A DNA stretch of 64,000 bases from Microbispora sp. NBC_01189 (GCF_036010665.1 NZ_CP108581.1:2337501-2401500), one strand, 5' to 3'. Positions 47,988 to 57,545 are shown, counted from the first letter of the stretch. The notes: a model not told the origin generated them from the letters alone. Translations and numbers: made by a program.

Positions 47988-48914
47988 ATGGCCGAGCGCA
48001 CGCGACCGCCCACCGTCGAACCGTCCGACCTGAGGCGCCGCCTCGGCCGTACGGGGGTGTGGCTGTTCTCGCTGTCGAGAACGGCGACCGCGGACGAGGC
48101 CAGAACGGCCGCGGCGGAGATCGAGCGGCTCGGATACCCGGCGCTCTGGGTGGGCGAGTCCCCGGACGGGCGGGAGGCGTTCACGAACGCGGCGCTCCTG
48201 CTGTCGGCCGCCGAGCGGCTGCACGTGGCGACGGGCATCGCGAACATCTACGGCCGGGACGCGGTGGCCGCGGCCAACGGCGCCGCGACCTTGGCCGAGG
48301 CGTGGGGGTACCGATTCGTGCTCGGCCTCGGTGTGAGCCACAAGCCGCTGGTCGCCCCTCGCGGCCACGAATACTCCGCGCCGCTCGAGTACATGCGGGA
48401 CTACCTCGACGGGATGGACCAGGCGTCGTTCGGCGTGCCGCTGGCGGAGAGGCCGCCCCGGGTGCTGGCGGCGCTGCGCCGCCGGATGCTCGAACTGGCG
48501 GCGCAGCACGCCCAGGGGGCGCACACGTACTTCGTGCCGCCCGAGCACACCGCGAAGGCGCGCGAGATCCTCGGCCCGGACCCGGTTCTCGTCCCGGAGC
48601 AGGCCGTGGTGGTCGAGACCGACGCCGGCCGCGCCCGGGAGATCGCCCGCGAGTACGCCGCCTTCTACCTCTCCCTGCCCAACTACGTGAACAATCTCCG
48701 CGAGCTGGGCTTCTCCGACACCGACGTCGACGGCGGGGGAAGCGACCGGCTCATCGACGCGATCGTGGCCTGGGGCGAGCCGGAGGCGATCGCCGAGCGT
48801 GTCCGCGCCCACCACGATGCGGGGGCGGACCACGTGTGCGTCCAGCCGCTGGCGGGCTCGGCCGGCGCCCAGGTCGAGCACCTGCGGCTGCTGGCCCCCG
48901 CCCTCCTGGGATGA
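47988..48914 (+). CDS. LLM class F420-dependent oxidoreductase
   Basis: Luciferase-like TIM-barrel protein of 308 aa, most likely using coenzyme F420. Recognised by GVWLFSLSRTATADEARTAAAEIERLGYPALWVGE, LHVATGIANIYGRDAVAAANG, RFVLGLGVSHKPLV and the C-terminal GADHVCVQPLAG. The substrate is unknown. ATG47988 has AAGGAG eight bases upstream. Confidence 0.88.
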   Translation: MAERTRPPTVEPSDLRRRLGRTGVWLFSLSRTATADEARTAAAEIERLGYPALWVGESPDGREAFTNAALLLSAAERLHVATGIANIYGRDAVAAANGAATLAEAWGYRFVLGLGVSHKPLVAPRGHEYSAPLEYMRDYLDGMDQASFGVPLAERPPRVLAALRRRMLELAAQHAQGAHTYFVPPEHTAKAREILGPDPVLVPEQAVVVETDAGRAREIAREYAAFYLSLPNYVNNLRELGFSDTDVDGGGSDRLIDAIVAWGEPEAIAERVRAHHDAGADHVCVQPLAGSAGAQVEHLRLLAPALLG

Positions 48915-48918
48915 CGGC

Positions 48919-49176
48919 GTGACCGCGGCGACTCCCGGGCGGGGGCGCGGAGAGCATGGCGGGCAGAACGGGCAGAGCGGGCAGGACCCTCTGGCACCGC
49001 CGGACCCGACGTGCCTGGAGGCGTGGATACGCCAGGTCCTCGGCCTGGCCGGCGCCCGGGCATCCGCGTTCACCCCGCCCCTGCCGCCCACCCCGTCCGC
49101 CGGCCCGGGCCACCCGGGCCATCCGGGCCACCCGGGGGACGCGGACGGCCCGGGCCCCGGCTGGGAGGCCGAGTAG
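48919..49176 (+). CDS. possible small Pro/Gly-rich protein
   Basis: An 85-codon frame that begins at GTG48919, five bases after the LLM gene stop. The product has TCLEAWIRQVLGLAGARASAF followed by a PGHPGHPGHPGDADGPG tail. No ribosome site is obvious, and the composition could be chance in GC-rich DNA, so this is a weak call. The rest of 48915-49224 shows nothing else. Confidence 0.3.
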   Translation: MTAATPGRGRGEHGGQNGQSGQDPLAPPDPTCLEAWIRQVLGLAGARASAFTPPLPPTPSAGPGHPGHPGHPGDADGPGPGWEAE

Positions 49177-49224
49177 CCCGAACAGGCCGGGCAGTCGGGC
49201 ACGTTGGGCATGCCGGGCAGGGGG

Positions 49225-49623
49225 TCAGGCCGCCTGACGCACCTGCTCGGCCAGCCGTTCGAGGCTCTCGTCGAGGGCCCGCTCCACCGCCTCGGCCGGA
49301 GGCGCGTGCCGCTCGTCGAAGAAGGACAGGTGGACCGTGACGTCGCTGCTGTCGTCGTCGATGCCGGCCACCTGCAGCCAGCCGGCGTACCGGTCGACGT
49401 CCCGGGTGCCCCACTCCATGCGCAGCTGGTCCTGCTCGGCCCGCAGCAGTGCGCGTTCGTCCTCCCCCGTCTGGTCCTCGTGGACGGTGACCGCGGGCGG
49501 CTCCTCCTCGCGCACGTGCAGTTCGCGCGGCATCCACAGATCAAGACTGCCGATGTCGCTCGCCTGCCGGAAGACCTGGTCGGCCGGGGCAGGCATCCTG
49601 CGGGAACGCTCGAATTCGCTCAT
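49225..49623 (-). CDS. SRPBCC family protein
   Basis: Product of 132 aa with the START/Bet v1-like pattern: [31 protein letters not shown] at the N-terminus, beta strands in the middle ([24 protein letters not shown]), and a long C-terminal helix ([19 protein letters not shown]). Such proteins bind hydrophobic ligands. No known partner adjoins it. Confidence 0.82.
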   Translation of the reverse strand: MSEFERSRRMPAPADQVFRQASDIGSLDLWMPRELHVREEEPPAVTVHEDQTGEDERALLRAEQDQLRMEWGTRDVDRYAGWLQVAGIDDDSSDVTVHLSFFDERHAPPAEAVERALDESLERLAEQVRQAA

Positions 49624-49731
49624 GGTCGGTCATTCCTCCCTGTCTGGCGCGTACCCGGCCTCTACCCCGGGCGGCCCCTTCCATCCGGCCCTGGGGAACG
49701 CGGGAGAAGGCGGCGGCGTAGGGTCCCGTCC

Positions 49732-51132
49732 ATGACCGATCATTACGATGTGGTGGTCCTCGGCGCGGGGCCCGGCGGGTACACGGCGGCGGTCCGCGCG
49801 GCCCAGCTCGGGCTGAGTACGGCGGTCGTCGAGGAGCGTTACTGGGGTGGAGTCTGCCTCAACGTCGGGTGCATCCCTTCCAAGGCGCTGCTGCGCAACG
49901 CCGAGCTCGCGCACATCCTCACGAACGAGACCAAGACGTTCGGCATCCAGGTGGACGGCCGGATCTCCCTCGACTACGGCGCCGCGTTCCGGCGCAGCCG
50001 CCAGGTCGCGGACGGCCGCGTCAAGGGCGTCCACTACCTGATGAAGAAGAACGGCATCACCGAGTACGACGGCCGGGGCGCCTTCACCGGCCCGAACGCC
50101 ATGGAGGTCCGCGGCGCGGACGGCTCGGTGCGTACGGTGACGTTCGACCACTGCATCGTCGCGGCCGGGGCGACGACCCGCCTGCTGCCCGGCACGTCCC
50201 TGTCCGAGCGCGTGGTGACGTACGAGGAGCAGATCCTCAGCGAGACGCTACCGGAGAGCGTCGTCATCGCGGGCGCCGGGGCGATCGGCGTCGAGTTCGC
50301 GTACGTGCTGCACAACTACGGCGTCAAGGTGACGATCGTCGAGTTCCTCGACCGGATGGTCCCGCTGGAGGACCAGGAGGTGTCCGCCGAGCTCGCGCGG
50401 CGCTACCGGCGGCTCGGCATCGACGTGCTGACCTCCACCCGGGTCGAGTCGATCGACGACACCGGCGCGAAGGTGCGGGTCACGGTCTCCCGGAACGGCG
50501 AGACGTCCGTGCTGGAGACCGACAAGGTGCTTCAGGCCATCGGCTTCCAGCCGCGCGTCGAGGGATACGGCCTGGAGAACACGGGCGTACGGCTGACCGA
50601 GCGCGGCGCGATCGCCGTGGACGGCAGGTGCCGCACCAGCGTCCCGCACATCTTCGCCATCGGCGACGTCACGGCCAAGCTCATGCTCGCGCACGCCGCC
50701 GAGTCGATGGGGATCGTGGCCGCCGAGACGATCGCCGGCGCGGAGACCATGGAGCTCGACTACGTGATGATCCCCCGTGCGACCTACTGCCAGCCGCAGA
50801 TCGCGAGCTTCGGCCACACCGAGGCGCAGGCGCGCGAGCAGGGCTTCGACGTGAAGGTGGTCAAGTTCCCGTTCACGGCGAACGGCAAGGCACACGGCCT
50901 CGCCGACCCGGCCGGGTTCGTCAAGGTGCTCAGCGACGCGAAGTACGGCGAGATCCTCGGCGCCCACCTCATCGGGCCCGACGTCACCGAGTTGCTGCCG
51001 GAGCTGACGCTGGCCCAGCAGTGGGACCTCACCGTGCACGAGGTGGCGCGCAACGTCCACGCCCATCCCACCCTCGGCGAGGCGGTGAAGGAGGCGGTCC
51101 ACGGCCTGGCCGGCCACATGATCAACATGTGA
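49732..51132 (+). CDS. lpd: dihydrolipoyl dehydrogenase
   Basis: FAD/NAD flavoenzyme (E3) of 466 aa that reoxidises lipoyl groups of 2-oxoacid dehydrogenases. FAD motif [21 protein letters not shown], redox disulfide [16 protein letters not shown] motif [18 protein letters not shown] motif [17 protein letters not shown] and the dimer-interface [13 protein letters not shown] with the catalytic His-Glu. It could serve the bkd complex, whose operon lacks E3. Other lpd copies may exist outside the window. Confidence 0.95.
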   Translation: MTDHYDVVVLGAGPGGYTAAVRAAQLGLSTAVVEERYWGGVCLNVGCIPSKALLRNAELAHILTNETKTFGIQVDGRISLDYGAAFRRSRQVADGRVKGVHYLMKKNGITEYDGRGAFTGPNAMEVRGADGSVRTVTFDHCIVAAGATTRLLPGTSLSERVVTYEEQILSETLPESVVIAGAGAIGVEFAYVLHNYGVKVTIVEFLDRMVPLEDQEVSAELARRYRRLGIDVLTSTRVESIDDTGAKVRVTVSRNGETSVLETDKVLQAIGFQPRVEGYGLENTGVRLTERGAIAVDGRCRTSVPHIFAIGDVTAKLMLAHAAESMGIVAAETIAGAETMELDYVMIPRATYCQPQIASFGHTEAQAREQGFDVKVVKFPFTANGKAHGLADPAGFVKVLSDAKYGEILGAHLIGPDVTELLPELTLAQQWDLTVHEVARNVHAHPTLGEAVKEAVHGLAGHMINM

Positions 51133-51266
51133 GGACCTCGCACCGCCCGCAGCCCCGGGGCAGGAACGAGAGCCACCGCTCGCGCCCGGGTTGTGTCGGT
51201 CTGGGTGCGTACGATCGGTGCCGGTCCGCCGGATGGTGGACGGATGCCGGGAGAAGGGGGCCGCCG

Positions 51267-52565
51267 ATGGGCGGGGCGAGGTTCCAGACGCGCAGGATCG
51301 GGCTCCTCGTCACCGGCAACCTGCTCGGCGGCATCGGTGTGGCAGGCGGGTTCGCGGTCGGCGGACTGCTGGTCGAACGGCTGGGCGGCACCTCGTTCGC
51401 GGGGCTCGGTCAGGCCGCGAGCGTGCTCGGCTCGGCGGTCGCGGCGGTCCCGCTGGCCGGCCTGGCCGCCCGGTACGGCCGGCGCCGCTCACTCGCGGTG
51501 GGGTACGCGCTGGCAACGACCGGCGCCGTGCTGATCATCACCGCGGCGGTGGTCGCGCAGGTCGTCGTCCTGCTGGCCGGGCTCGCCCTCTTCGGCGTCG
51601 CCCAGGCGGTGAACCTGCAGACCAGGTACGCCGCGGCGGACGGCGTGCCCGCCGCGACCCGGGCGCGGCTGATGTCACTGGTGATGTGGGCGACCACCAT
51701 CGGCTCGGTGGCCGGGCCCAACCTGAGCGAGCCGGGCGAGCGCACCGGCCGCCTGCTGGGCCTGCCCGCGCTGACCGGGCCGTACCTGTTCGCGGTCCTG
51801 TCCTTCGCGCTGGCGGCCGTGGCCGTGCTGTTCCTGCCGCGCGCGGCCCGCGCGCCCGTCCCGGCCGGTCGGGCCGGGGCCGGCGACGGCGTCGGGGCCG
51901 CAGCGGGTGATCCGGGCGGGGCGCGCGCCGCGCTGGGCTGGGCCCTGCGGCATCCGGTGGCCCGGTTCGGCGTGGTGCTGATCGTGGTGGCGCACGCGGT
52001 GATGGTGATGGTGATGGTCATGACTCCGCTGCACATGCAGCACCACGGCATGTCGCTGCGGCTGGTGGGCGTGGTGATCTCCCTGCACGTGCTGGGCATG
52101 TACGCGCTGAGCCCGCTCTTCGGCTGGCTGGCCGACCGGTTCGGCCCGGTCCGGGTCGCCCTCGCCGGGATGGCGATGCTCGCGGCGTCCGTGGTCCTCG
52201 GTTTCTCCGCTGCCGCCCTGCAGGCCGGCAGCGCGCTCACCGCGATCGCGCTCACCGTGCTGGGCCTGGGCTGGTCCGCGTCGATGCTCTCCGCGTCGGT
52301 CCTGCTGGCGAACACCGCACCGGACCGGTTGCGGATTCCGTTGCAGGGCGCCACCGACGCCGGCATGAGCTACGCGGGGGCCGTGGCGGCCGCGCTGGCG
52401 GGTCCGCTCCTCGCCGCCGGCGGATTCCAGGCGGTCAACGTCGCGGCGGCGGTCATCCTGGTGCCGACCGCGGCCGTCGCGGCGGCCGCCCTGCGGGCGC
52501 GCGGCGAGGGCGGGCCCGGGGCGCCCCGCCCGCGGGACGCCGCACCCGCCGCCGAGCGGGGCTGA
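51267..52565 (+). CDS. MFS transporter
   Basis: Membrane protein of 432 aa with about 12 helices. Motif A-like AARYGRRRSLAVGYAL and a second copy GWLADRFGPVRVALAG lie in the two halves. A His/Met-rich segment in the middle (VAHAVMVMVMVMTPLHMQHHGMSLR) is unusual and recalls metal-related or multidrug carriers. Substrate unknown. ATG51267 has GAGAAGGGGG upstream. Start sites upstream in the same frame lie inside the lpd gene and are excluded. Confidence 0.88.
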   Translation: MGGARFQTRRIGLLVTGNLLGGIGVAGGFAVGGLLVERLGGTSFAGLGQAASVLGSAVAAVPLAGLAARYGRRRSLAVGYALATTGAVLIITAAVVAQVVVLLAGLALFGVAQAVNLQTRYAAADGVPAATRARLMSLVMWATTIGSVAGPNLSEPGERTGRLLGLPALTGPYLFAVLSFALAAVAVLFLPRAARAPVPAGRAGAGDGVGAAAGDPGGARAALGWALRHPVARFGVVLIVVAHAVMVMVMVMTPLHMQHHGMSLRLVGVVISLHVLGMYALSPLFGWLADRFGPVRVALAGMAMLAASVVLGFSAAALQAGSALTAIALTVLGLGWSASMLSASVLLANTAPDRLRIPLQGATDAGMSYAGAVAAALAGPLLAAGGFQAVNVAAAVILVPTAAVAAAALRARGEGGPGAPRPRDAAPAAERG

Positions 52566-52630
52566 ACGTACGGGACGGCCCAGCGGGACGGCTCGGCTCA
52601 GTGAGGACAGCTCAGCTCAGTGGGGACGGC

Positions 52631-53407
52631 TCAGTGGGTGACGCGCAGCTTGGACTGCCGGTGCCGGGACCGCTCCCAGTCGTCCATGAACCTGGCCTTC
52701 AGGCCGTACCGCTCGGCGAGCCGCACCAGCGTCTCGGTGCGGTAGTAGAAGTCCTCGCGCAGCACGTGGTGCTCGGCCTTCTCCGTACGGTCGAAGGTGA
52801 AGTCGAAGAAGCCGTCGGGGTGCAGCACACGCCCGACGTGCCGCAGGCACTCGTCGATGACCTCGATCGGGCTGTGGGAGAAGACGCTGTGCGCGTGGAC
52901 CACGGTGAAGTGCGCGTCGGGGAGGAAGCCGAAGGTGAGGTCGTTCACGAGGGTCAGGTGCGGCAGCCGCGACTGCAGCCCGCGCTGCGCGACCGTGTCC
53001 GCGGCGGCCAGCAGGATCTCCGGGGAGATGTCGATGCCGTGGTAGTGACCCGGCTCCAGGTGGTCGATCAGCCGCCAGCCCAGCCGCAGGTTTCCGCAGC
53101 CGATGTCGAGCACGCGGTCGCGCGGCGTGAGGCCGTGCCGGACCAGGTAGTCGAACTGCAGCCTGCCGATCCGCAGCCAGCTCTCCCTGCCGTGGCTGCC
53201 GATCGCGGCGTCCGCGTCCATCCCCGCGATGTCGGCGCGCATCACCTCCCGGTAGTAGGAGACGTGGTCGGCGGTCGTCAGCCGCAGCCGCGCGTCGCGG
53301 GTCATCCGCCGCAGATGCGGCCAGACCTTTCCGGGGTGACGCAGAGCGTAGGCCACCTGGTAGCTGAGCCGTGACCGCGGCCTTTTCACGTATGGCTGTC
53401 GCTGCAT
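52631..53407 (-). CDS. class I SAM-dependent methyltransferase
   Basis: Product of 258 aa. Motif I is VLDIGCGNLRLGWRL, followed by YHGIDISPEILLAA, FTVVHAHSVFSHSPIEVIDECLRHVGRVL and GFFDFTFDRTEKAEHHVL. A basic N-terminal segment (VKRPRSRLSYQVAYALRHP) precedes the domain. Substrate unknown. Stands alone. Confidence 0.85.
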   Translation of the reverse strand: MQRQPYVKRPRSRLSYQVAYALRHPGKVWPHLRRMTRDARLRLTTADHVSYYREVMRADIAGMDADAAIGSHGRESWLRIGRLQFDYLVRHGLTPRDRVLDIGCGNLRLGWRLIDHLEPGHYHGIDISPEILLAAADTVAQRGLQSRLPHLTLVNDLTFGFLPDAHFTVVHAHSVFSHSPIEVIDECLRHVGRVLHPDGFFDFTFDRTEKAEHHVLREDFYYRTETLVRLAERYGLKARFMDDWERSRHRQSKLRVTH

Positions 53408-53692
53408 GCCCCAACGGTAGGCGCGCGGCCGGCGAGGTCATTCGGATTCACGTACGGCATCAAGGAAATTTTGCCCGGAAGAATGTCGCCGCCACGTCGG
53501 AATTCCCGGCACATCCCGAATGACGATATGCCGTTTTGGACGATTGCGGCTAATTCTTGCCCTCGATGCCGCTGGGGGTTGAATTACGCCGTGAGAGGCT
53601 TTCTCACAAGCGCCCGCCTCGCCGGGCGCGACCCCGCGGCTCATCGCCAGCAAAGCCGCCCGGTGTTGAGATGGCGAAAAACCGCATGAAGC
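53408..53692. other. AT-richer spacer, no gene seen
   Basis: Less GC-rich than the surroundings, especially 53455-53590. No frame with plausible codon use and no clear repeat was found. It may be residue from the same rearrangement that damaged the neighbouring sigma factor gene. Confidence 0.4.
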
Positions 53693-53726
53693 CCGCCCTC
53701 CTCGTTCTTCGCGACGAGGAGGGCGG
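53693..53726 (-). terminator. terminator hairpin after sigma factor remnant
   Basis: Perfect 13-bp stem (53693-53705 with 53714-53726) and an 8-base loop, followed on the minus strand within about 15 bases by GGTTTTTCG. Confidence 0.75.
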
Positions 53727-53789
53727 TGCCGCGTCCCACGTCCGCACGAGGCGGAGAGCCTCAAGCGCCGCTGCGAGCGGTGGCGGCGC

Positions 53790-54168
53790 TCAGCCGCCGA
53801 GGACGGTGAGGTCGAGCCTCGCCAGGCGGTCGGGGTCGGTGAGCACGTCGATGGCGGCGATCCTCCCGTCGGTGACGGTGAAGGCCATGACGGACAGCGG
53901 CCGGCCGTTCGCCACGACGACGACTCCGGCGGCTCCGTCGCGGGCGGCGCAGCACGTTCAGGCAGACCCGCGCCACGACCGTCGTGAGCCACGCGCCGAG
54001 GTTCTCCACGCCGCCGGCGCCGGCGCGGCTGACCCGCAGCCAGGCGTCCTGCACGGCGTCGTCGGCCTCGCTCATCGAGCCGAGCATCCGGTAGGCCACC
54101 GCCCGCAGCCGGGTGCGGTGCTCCTCGAAACGCTCCGTCAGCCACTCTCGCTCGTCCACCGCCGTCAC
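53790..54168 (-). pseudogene. ECF41-type (SigJ-like) sigma factor with internal deletion
   Basis: From GTG54168 (site AGAGAGGA) the frame encodes the sigma-2 region (WLTERFEEHRTRLRAVAYRMLGS, EADDAVQDAWLRVSR, NLGAWLTTVVARVCLNVLR). It should continue with sigma-4 and a SnoaL-like domain. Instead, just past 53947, a different frame gives only the extreme C-terminus of the SnoaL-like domain (GVVVVANGRPLSVMAFTV, then DGRIAAIDVLTDPDRLARLD) and a stop at 53790-53792. Roughly 500 bases are missing and the halves are out of frame. The product would lack promoter recognition. Confidence 0.8.
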
Positions 54169-54274
54169 ATTCCTCTCTCGCCCGGTGTCTCCCATTGGCA
54201 GACCCAGCCCACATGTAGACCCTGAGGGCCCGGCCGATGTGACCGGGGCCTCCGGACCTGAGGAGTTGACCATC

Positions 54275-55084
54275 ATGACCTCGCTCACCCTGGTCACCGG
54301 CGGCACCGGCACGCTCGGGCGGCTCGTCGTACCGCTGCTGCGGGACGCGGGCCGCCGGGTGCGCGTGTTCAGCAGGGGCGGGCACGCGCCACAGGAGGGC
54401 GTCGAGTTCGTGACCGGTGTCGAGTTCGTGACCGGTGACGTGTCGACCGGTGCGGGGCTCGACGCCGCCGTGCGGGGCGCCGACACCATCGTGCACTGCG
54501 CGGGCAGCGCCAAGGGCGACGAGGTCAAAGCCCGCAACCTGGTGGACGCGGCGTCCCGCGCAGGCGGGCCGCACCTCGTGTTCGTCTCGGTCGTCGGCGC
54601 CGATCGCGTCCCCGTCGTCAGCGGCGTCGACCGGGCGATGTTCGGCTACTTCGCCGCCAAGCGGGAGGCCGAACGGGTCGTCGCCGGCTGCGGACTGCCC
54701 TGGACCACCCTGCGCGCCACCCAGTTCCACGAGTTCGTCTGGACGACCCTGAGCCAGATGAGCGCGCTGCCGCTGGTGCTGCCGACCTGGGCCGGCGTAC
54801 GGTTCCAGCCGGTCGACGCGGGAGAGGTGGCGGCCCGGCTCGCCGCGCTGGCCCTCGGCGCGCCGGCCGGTCTGGTGCCCGACCTCGCCGGGCCGCGGGT
54901 GTATCCGATGGAGGATCTCGCCCGCGACTACCTGAAGGCGGTGGGCAAGCGGCGGCTCGTCACGCCGATGCCGGCTCCCGGCCGGGCCGCCCGCGCGTTC
55001 CGGGCCGGCGCGAACCTGCCCCTGGACGGCACCGATCTGGGCGGGCGGACCTGGGAGGAGTTCCTGGCCGGGCGGGCGAAGTGA
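54275..55084 (+). CDS. NAD(P)-binding oxidoreductase (NmrA/SDR-like)
   Basis: Product of 269 aa with an extended Rossmann fold: TLVTGGTGTLGRLVVPLLRD, ADTIVHCAGSAKGDEVKARNLV, HLVFVSVVGADR, and YFAAKREAERVVAGCGLPWTTLRATQFHEF. It lacks the classical YxxxK serine-tyrosine triad arrangement and resembles atypical SDR5-type proteins usually encoded opposite ECF41 sigma factors as their target. An 18-bp tandem duplication repeats residues VEFVTG. TGAGGAG precedes ATG54275. Confidence 0.88.
   Translation: MTSLTLVTGGTGTLGRLVVPLLRDAGRRVRVFSRGGHAPQEGVEFVTGVEFVTGDVSTGAGLDAAVRGADTIVHCAGSAKGDEVKARNLVDAASRAGGPHLVFVSVVGADRVPVVSGVDRAMFGYFAAKREAERVVAGCGLPWTTLRATQFHEFVWTTLSQMSALPLVLPTWAGVRFQPVDAGEVAARLAALALGAPAGLVPDLAGPRVYPMEDLARDYLKAVGKRRLVTPMPAPGRAARAFRAGANLPLDGTDLGGRTWEEFLAGRAK
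54401..54436 (+). repeat. 18-bp perfect tandem duplication in coding sequence
   Basis: GTCGAGTTCGTGACCGGT occurs at 54401-54418 and again at 54419-54436, in frame, adding six residues to the oxidoreductase near its NAD(P)-binding loop. Confidence 0.95.
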
Positions 55085-55102
55085 CGCGGCGCCCGTGTCC
55101 CG

Positions 55103-56938
55103 TCACGTGTCGGCCGGCGCCCCGAGGGCGGTGGGCCGGGCGAGCTGGAAGTCGGCCGCCTGGCGGGTGAACAGGCGGGCGTACTCTCCGCCGAGCGCCA
55201 TCAGTTCGTCGTGGGTCCCCTGTTCGGCCACCCGGCCGTCGGCGAGGACGACGATGTGGTCCGCGCCGCGCACGGTGTTGAGGCGGTGCGAGATGAGCAG
55301 GCTCGTACGGCCGGCGCGGAGGTCGCGCAGCCGCCGGTGGACGGCGTGCTCGGCCTCGGGGTCGAGCCCGGAGCTGGGCTCGTCGAGGATGAGCAGGTCG
55401 GCGGTGTCCGCGCGGAGGAGGGCGCGGGCGAGGGCGACCCGCTGCCACTGCCCGCCGGACAGGAGCACGCCCTGGCCGGGGTCCTCGTCCGGGTCGGCGG
55501 CGAAGAACCGGGACAGGATGGTGTCGTAGCCGCGGGGAAGGCCGGCGAGCTTGTCGTGGATGCCCGCCCTGCGGGCCGCCTCGTGGAGGCGTTCGGGCCG
55601 GTCGAGGGAGCCGACGTCGCCGACGGCGACGTTCTCCGCCGCGGTGAGGTCGTAGGCCATGTAGTCCTGGAACACGGCCCCGATCCGGCGGCGCAGGTCG
55701 TCGATCCGCAGGTCGCGCAGGTCCGCGCCGTCCCAGCGGACGCTGCCGCGCTCGGGGTCGTACAGGCGGCACAGCAGCTTGACGAGGGTGCTCTTGCCCG
55801 CGCCGTTCAGGCCGACCAGGGCCACACTCCGCCCGTACGGGATGGTCAGGTCAAGGCCGCGGAGCACATACGGATGGCCGGGGTCGTACCGGAACCACAC
55901 GTCGCGGAGCTCGATGCCGCGCCGCAGCGGTCGTACGGCGCCGGCGGTCGCGGGTTCCGGCAGGTCGGGCCCGATGGTGACGACATGGGTGTAGTGACCG
56001 GCCAGGACGAGCGCCTCGTTCAGGTGGGCCAGCTGGATCACCATGCCGGAGAGCGACGACTGGGTGCCCGCCAGGGCGGCGGTGAGCACGGCCAGGTCGC
56101 CGATGCCGGCGTGACCCGCCGCGATGCGGGAGACCAGCACGATCAGCGCCGCGCCCGCGATGACCGTGCTGAGGGCGGTGAGCGCTCCGTTGTAACGGAC
56201 GGCCGCGAGGTCCACCCGGCGTTCGGCCCGCTGCTGGGCGTCCAGTTCGGTCAGCATGCGTCCGCGCAGGAAACCGCCGATCCCGAACAGCCGGATCTCC
56301 TTGGCGGCCTGATGGTCGAGTAGCAGCGCCTGGTAGAACATCCGGCGGCGCTCGGCGGGGGCCACCTCCCAGCGCAGGTGCGCGCGGCGGCGGCTGAGCC
56401 GCAGCTGCATGACCAGTTCGGGTACGGCCGCCGCGGCCACGACGGCGGCGAGCGGCGGGCTCAGCGTGGCGAGCGCGCCGAGGAGACCGGCGATGGTGAC
56501 ACCGCCGCGCAGCACGCCGAGCGCCGACTCGGTGATGAGCTGCGGTGCGGTCTGCGCGGACTGCTGGGCCATCTGGAGCCGGTCGTGGAACCCCGGGTTC
56601 TCCAGTCTGCTGAGGCCCTGCATGCGGCACACGGCGGTGAACAGTTCGTCGCTGGTCCGCCAGGCGATGCGCCGCCGCTGCTCCTGCTGGACGTACCCGG
56701 ACAGGTGGGGCAGCAGCGCGGTCAGCGCTCCGAGCACGGCCATGGCGGCGGCCAGCGGGGCCGTCGCCGGGCCCGTCCCGGTGGTCAGGCGGTCGATCAG
56801 GAGCTTGGTGAGCCACGTGATCGCGACGGGAGCGGCGCCGCCCAGGGCCGCCATGGCGAGCTGGGTCAGGGCGAGCCCGGGCCCGGCGCGCCAGACGAGC
56901 GCCAGAGTGGGCCGCAGCGGCCCGAGCCGTGCCCTCAC
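55103..56938 (-). CDS. ABC exporter, fused permease/ATPase, for peptide cassette
   Basis: Half-transporter of 611 aa. The first ~320 residues form a six-helix exporter domain (ALVWRAGPGLALTQLAMAAL, APVAITWLTKLLIDRL). The nucleotide-binding domain has Walker A GLNGAGKS (about 376-383), Q-loop VFQDYMAYDLT, signature LLSGGQWQR, Walker B DLLILDEPSS and an H-loop SHRL. There is no N-terminal C39 peptidase domain, so leader removal would need another enzyme. GTG56938 starts five bases after the upstream redox gene. Likely exports the cysteine-rich peptide encoded at 58092. Confidence 0.9.
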   Translation of the reverse strand: MRARLGPLRPTLALVWRAGPGLALTQLAMAALGGAAPVAITWLTKLLIDRLTTGTGPATAPLAAAMAVLGALTALLPHLSGYVQQEQRRRIAWRTSDELFTAVCRMQGLSRLENPGFHDRLQMAQQSAQTAPQLITESALGVLRGGVTIAGLLGALATLSPPLAAVVAAAAVPELVMQLRLSRRRAHLRWEVAPAERRRMFYQALLLDHQAAKEIRLFGIGGFLRGRMLTELDAQQRAERRVDLAAVRYNGALTALSTVIAGAALIVLVSRIAAGHAGIGDLAVLTAALAGTQSSLSGMVIQLAHLNEALVLAGHYTHVVTIGPDLPEPATAGAVRPLRRGIELRDVWFRYDPGHPYVLRGLDLTIPYGRSVALVGLNGAGKSTLVKLLCRLYDPERGSVRWDGADLRDLRIDDLRRRIGAVFQDYMAYDLTAAENVAVGDVGSLDRPERLHEAARRAGIHDKLAGLPRGYDTILSRFFAADPDEDPGQGVLLSGGQWQRVALARALLRADTADLLILDEPSSGLDPEAEHAVHRRLRDLRAGRTSLLISHRLNTVRGADHIVVLADGRVAEQGTHDELMALGGEYARLFTRQAADFQLARPTALGAPADT

Positions 56939-56943
56939 GCCGG

Positions 56944-57489
56944 TCAGGCGTGGGACGGCGCGGGCAGCAGCCGATCCGGCTCGTGGCCGGTGGCGGCGAC
57001 GGTGGCGTCGGGGCCGACCAGGAAGAACCACGGGAAGGCCGTGATGGCGAACGCGCCCACCATGCTGCCGCTCTCGCCCTCCACGACCACGCTCACGTCG
57101 TCCGTCAGCGCGTTGATCAGGTCCGTGGGGTCCTCCTGCCCGGCGACGACCACCGCCAGGGCCCGTACGCCGTCGGCCTCGGCGTCACGGGCGGTCGCGA
57201 CGAAGACGGGCGCCTTCGGGAGGCAGTGCCGGCAGTCGGTGCTGAAGAACCCGATCAGGGTGCGCTCGCCCGCGAAGTCGTCCGCGGTGACCTTGGTGTT
57301 CGCCACCGTGAGCGCGGAGAAGGCGGGGACTTCGGCGCCCGCGGGAAGGCCGGGGTTCTGGGGATGTCCCCAGTCGGGGCGCGACTCACTGGCCGGCTTT
57401 CGCAGTTTCCTGATGACCGCGCCGGTCAGGAGCAGGTTCAGCAGTACGAGCCCGCCGAGGAGGATGACGGCGGCGATCAGGACGGCCAT
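56944..57489 (-). CDS. MauD/TlpA-like membrane-anchored thiol-disulfide oxidoreductase
   Basis: Product of 181 aa. One N-terminal membrane helix (VLIAAVILLGGLVLLNLLLTGAV) anchors an extracytoplasmic thioredoxin fold. The active site is Cys86-Arg-His-Cys89 in FFSTDCRHCLP, and the cis-Pro segment is AITAFPWFFLVGPD. This combination is typical of MauD, which helps form disulfides in methylamine dehydrogenase small subunit. ATG57489 has GAAGGG upstream. It lies between a MauE-like gene and the ABC exporter. Confidence 0.88.
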   Translation of the reverse strand: MAVLIAAVILLGGLVLLNLLLTGAVIRKLRKPASESRPDWGHPQNPGLPAGAEVPAFSALTVANTKVTADDFAGERTLIGFFSTDCRHCLPKAPVFVATARDAEADGVRALAVVVAGQEDPTDLINALTDDVSVVVEGESGSMVGAFAITAFPWFFLVGPDATVAATGHEPDRLLPAPSHA

Positions 57490-57545
57490 GGGCGTTCCCT
57501 TCGGTTTGGGGTCAGCTTGGGATTGGGGGTCGGTCCGCTTCCGGG

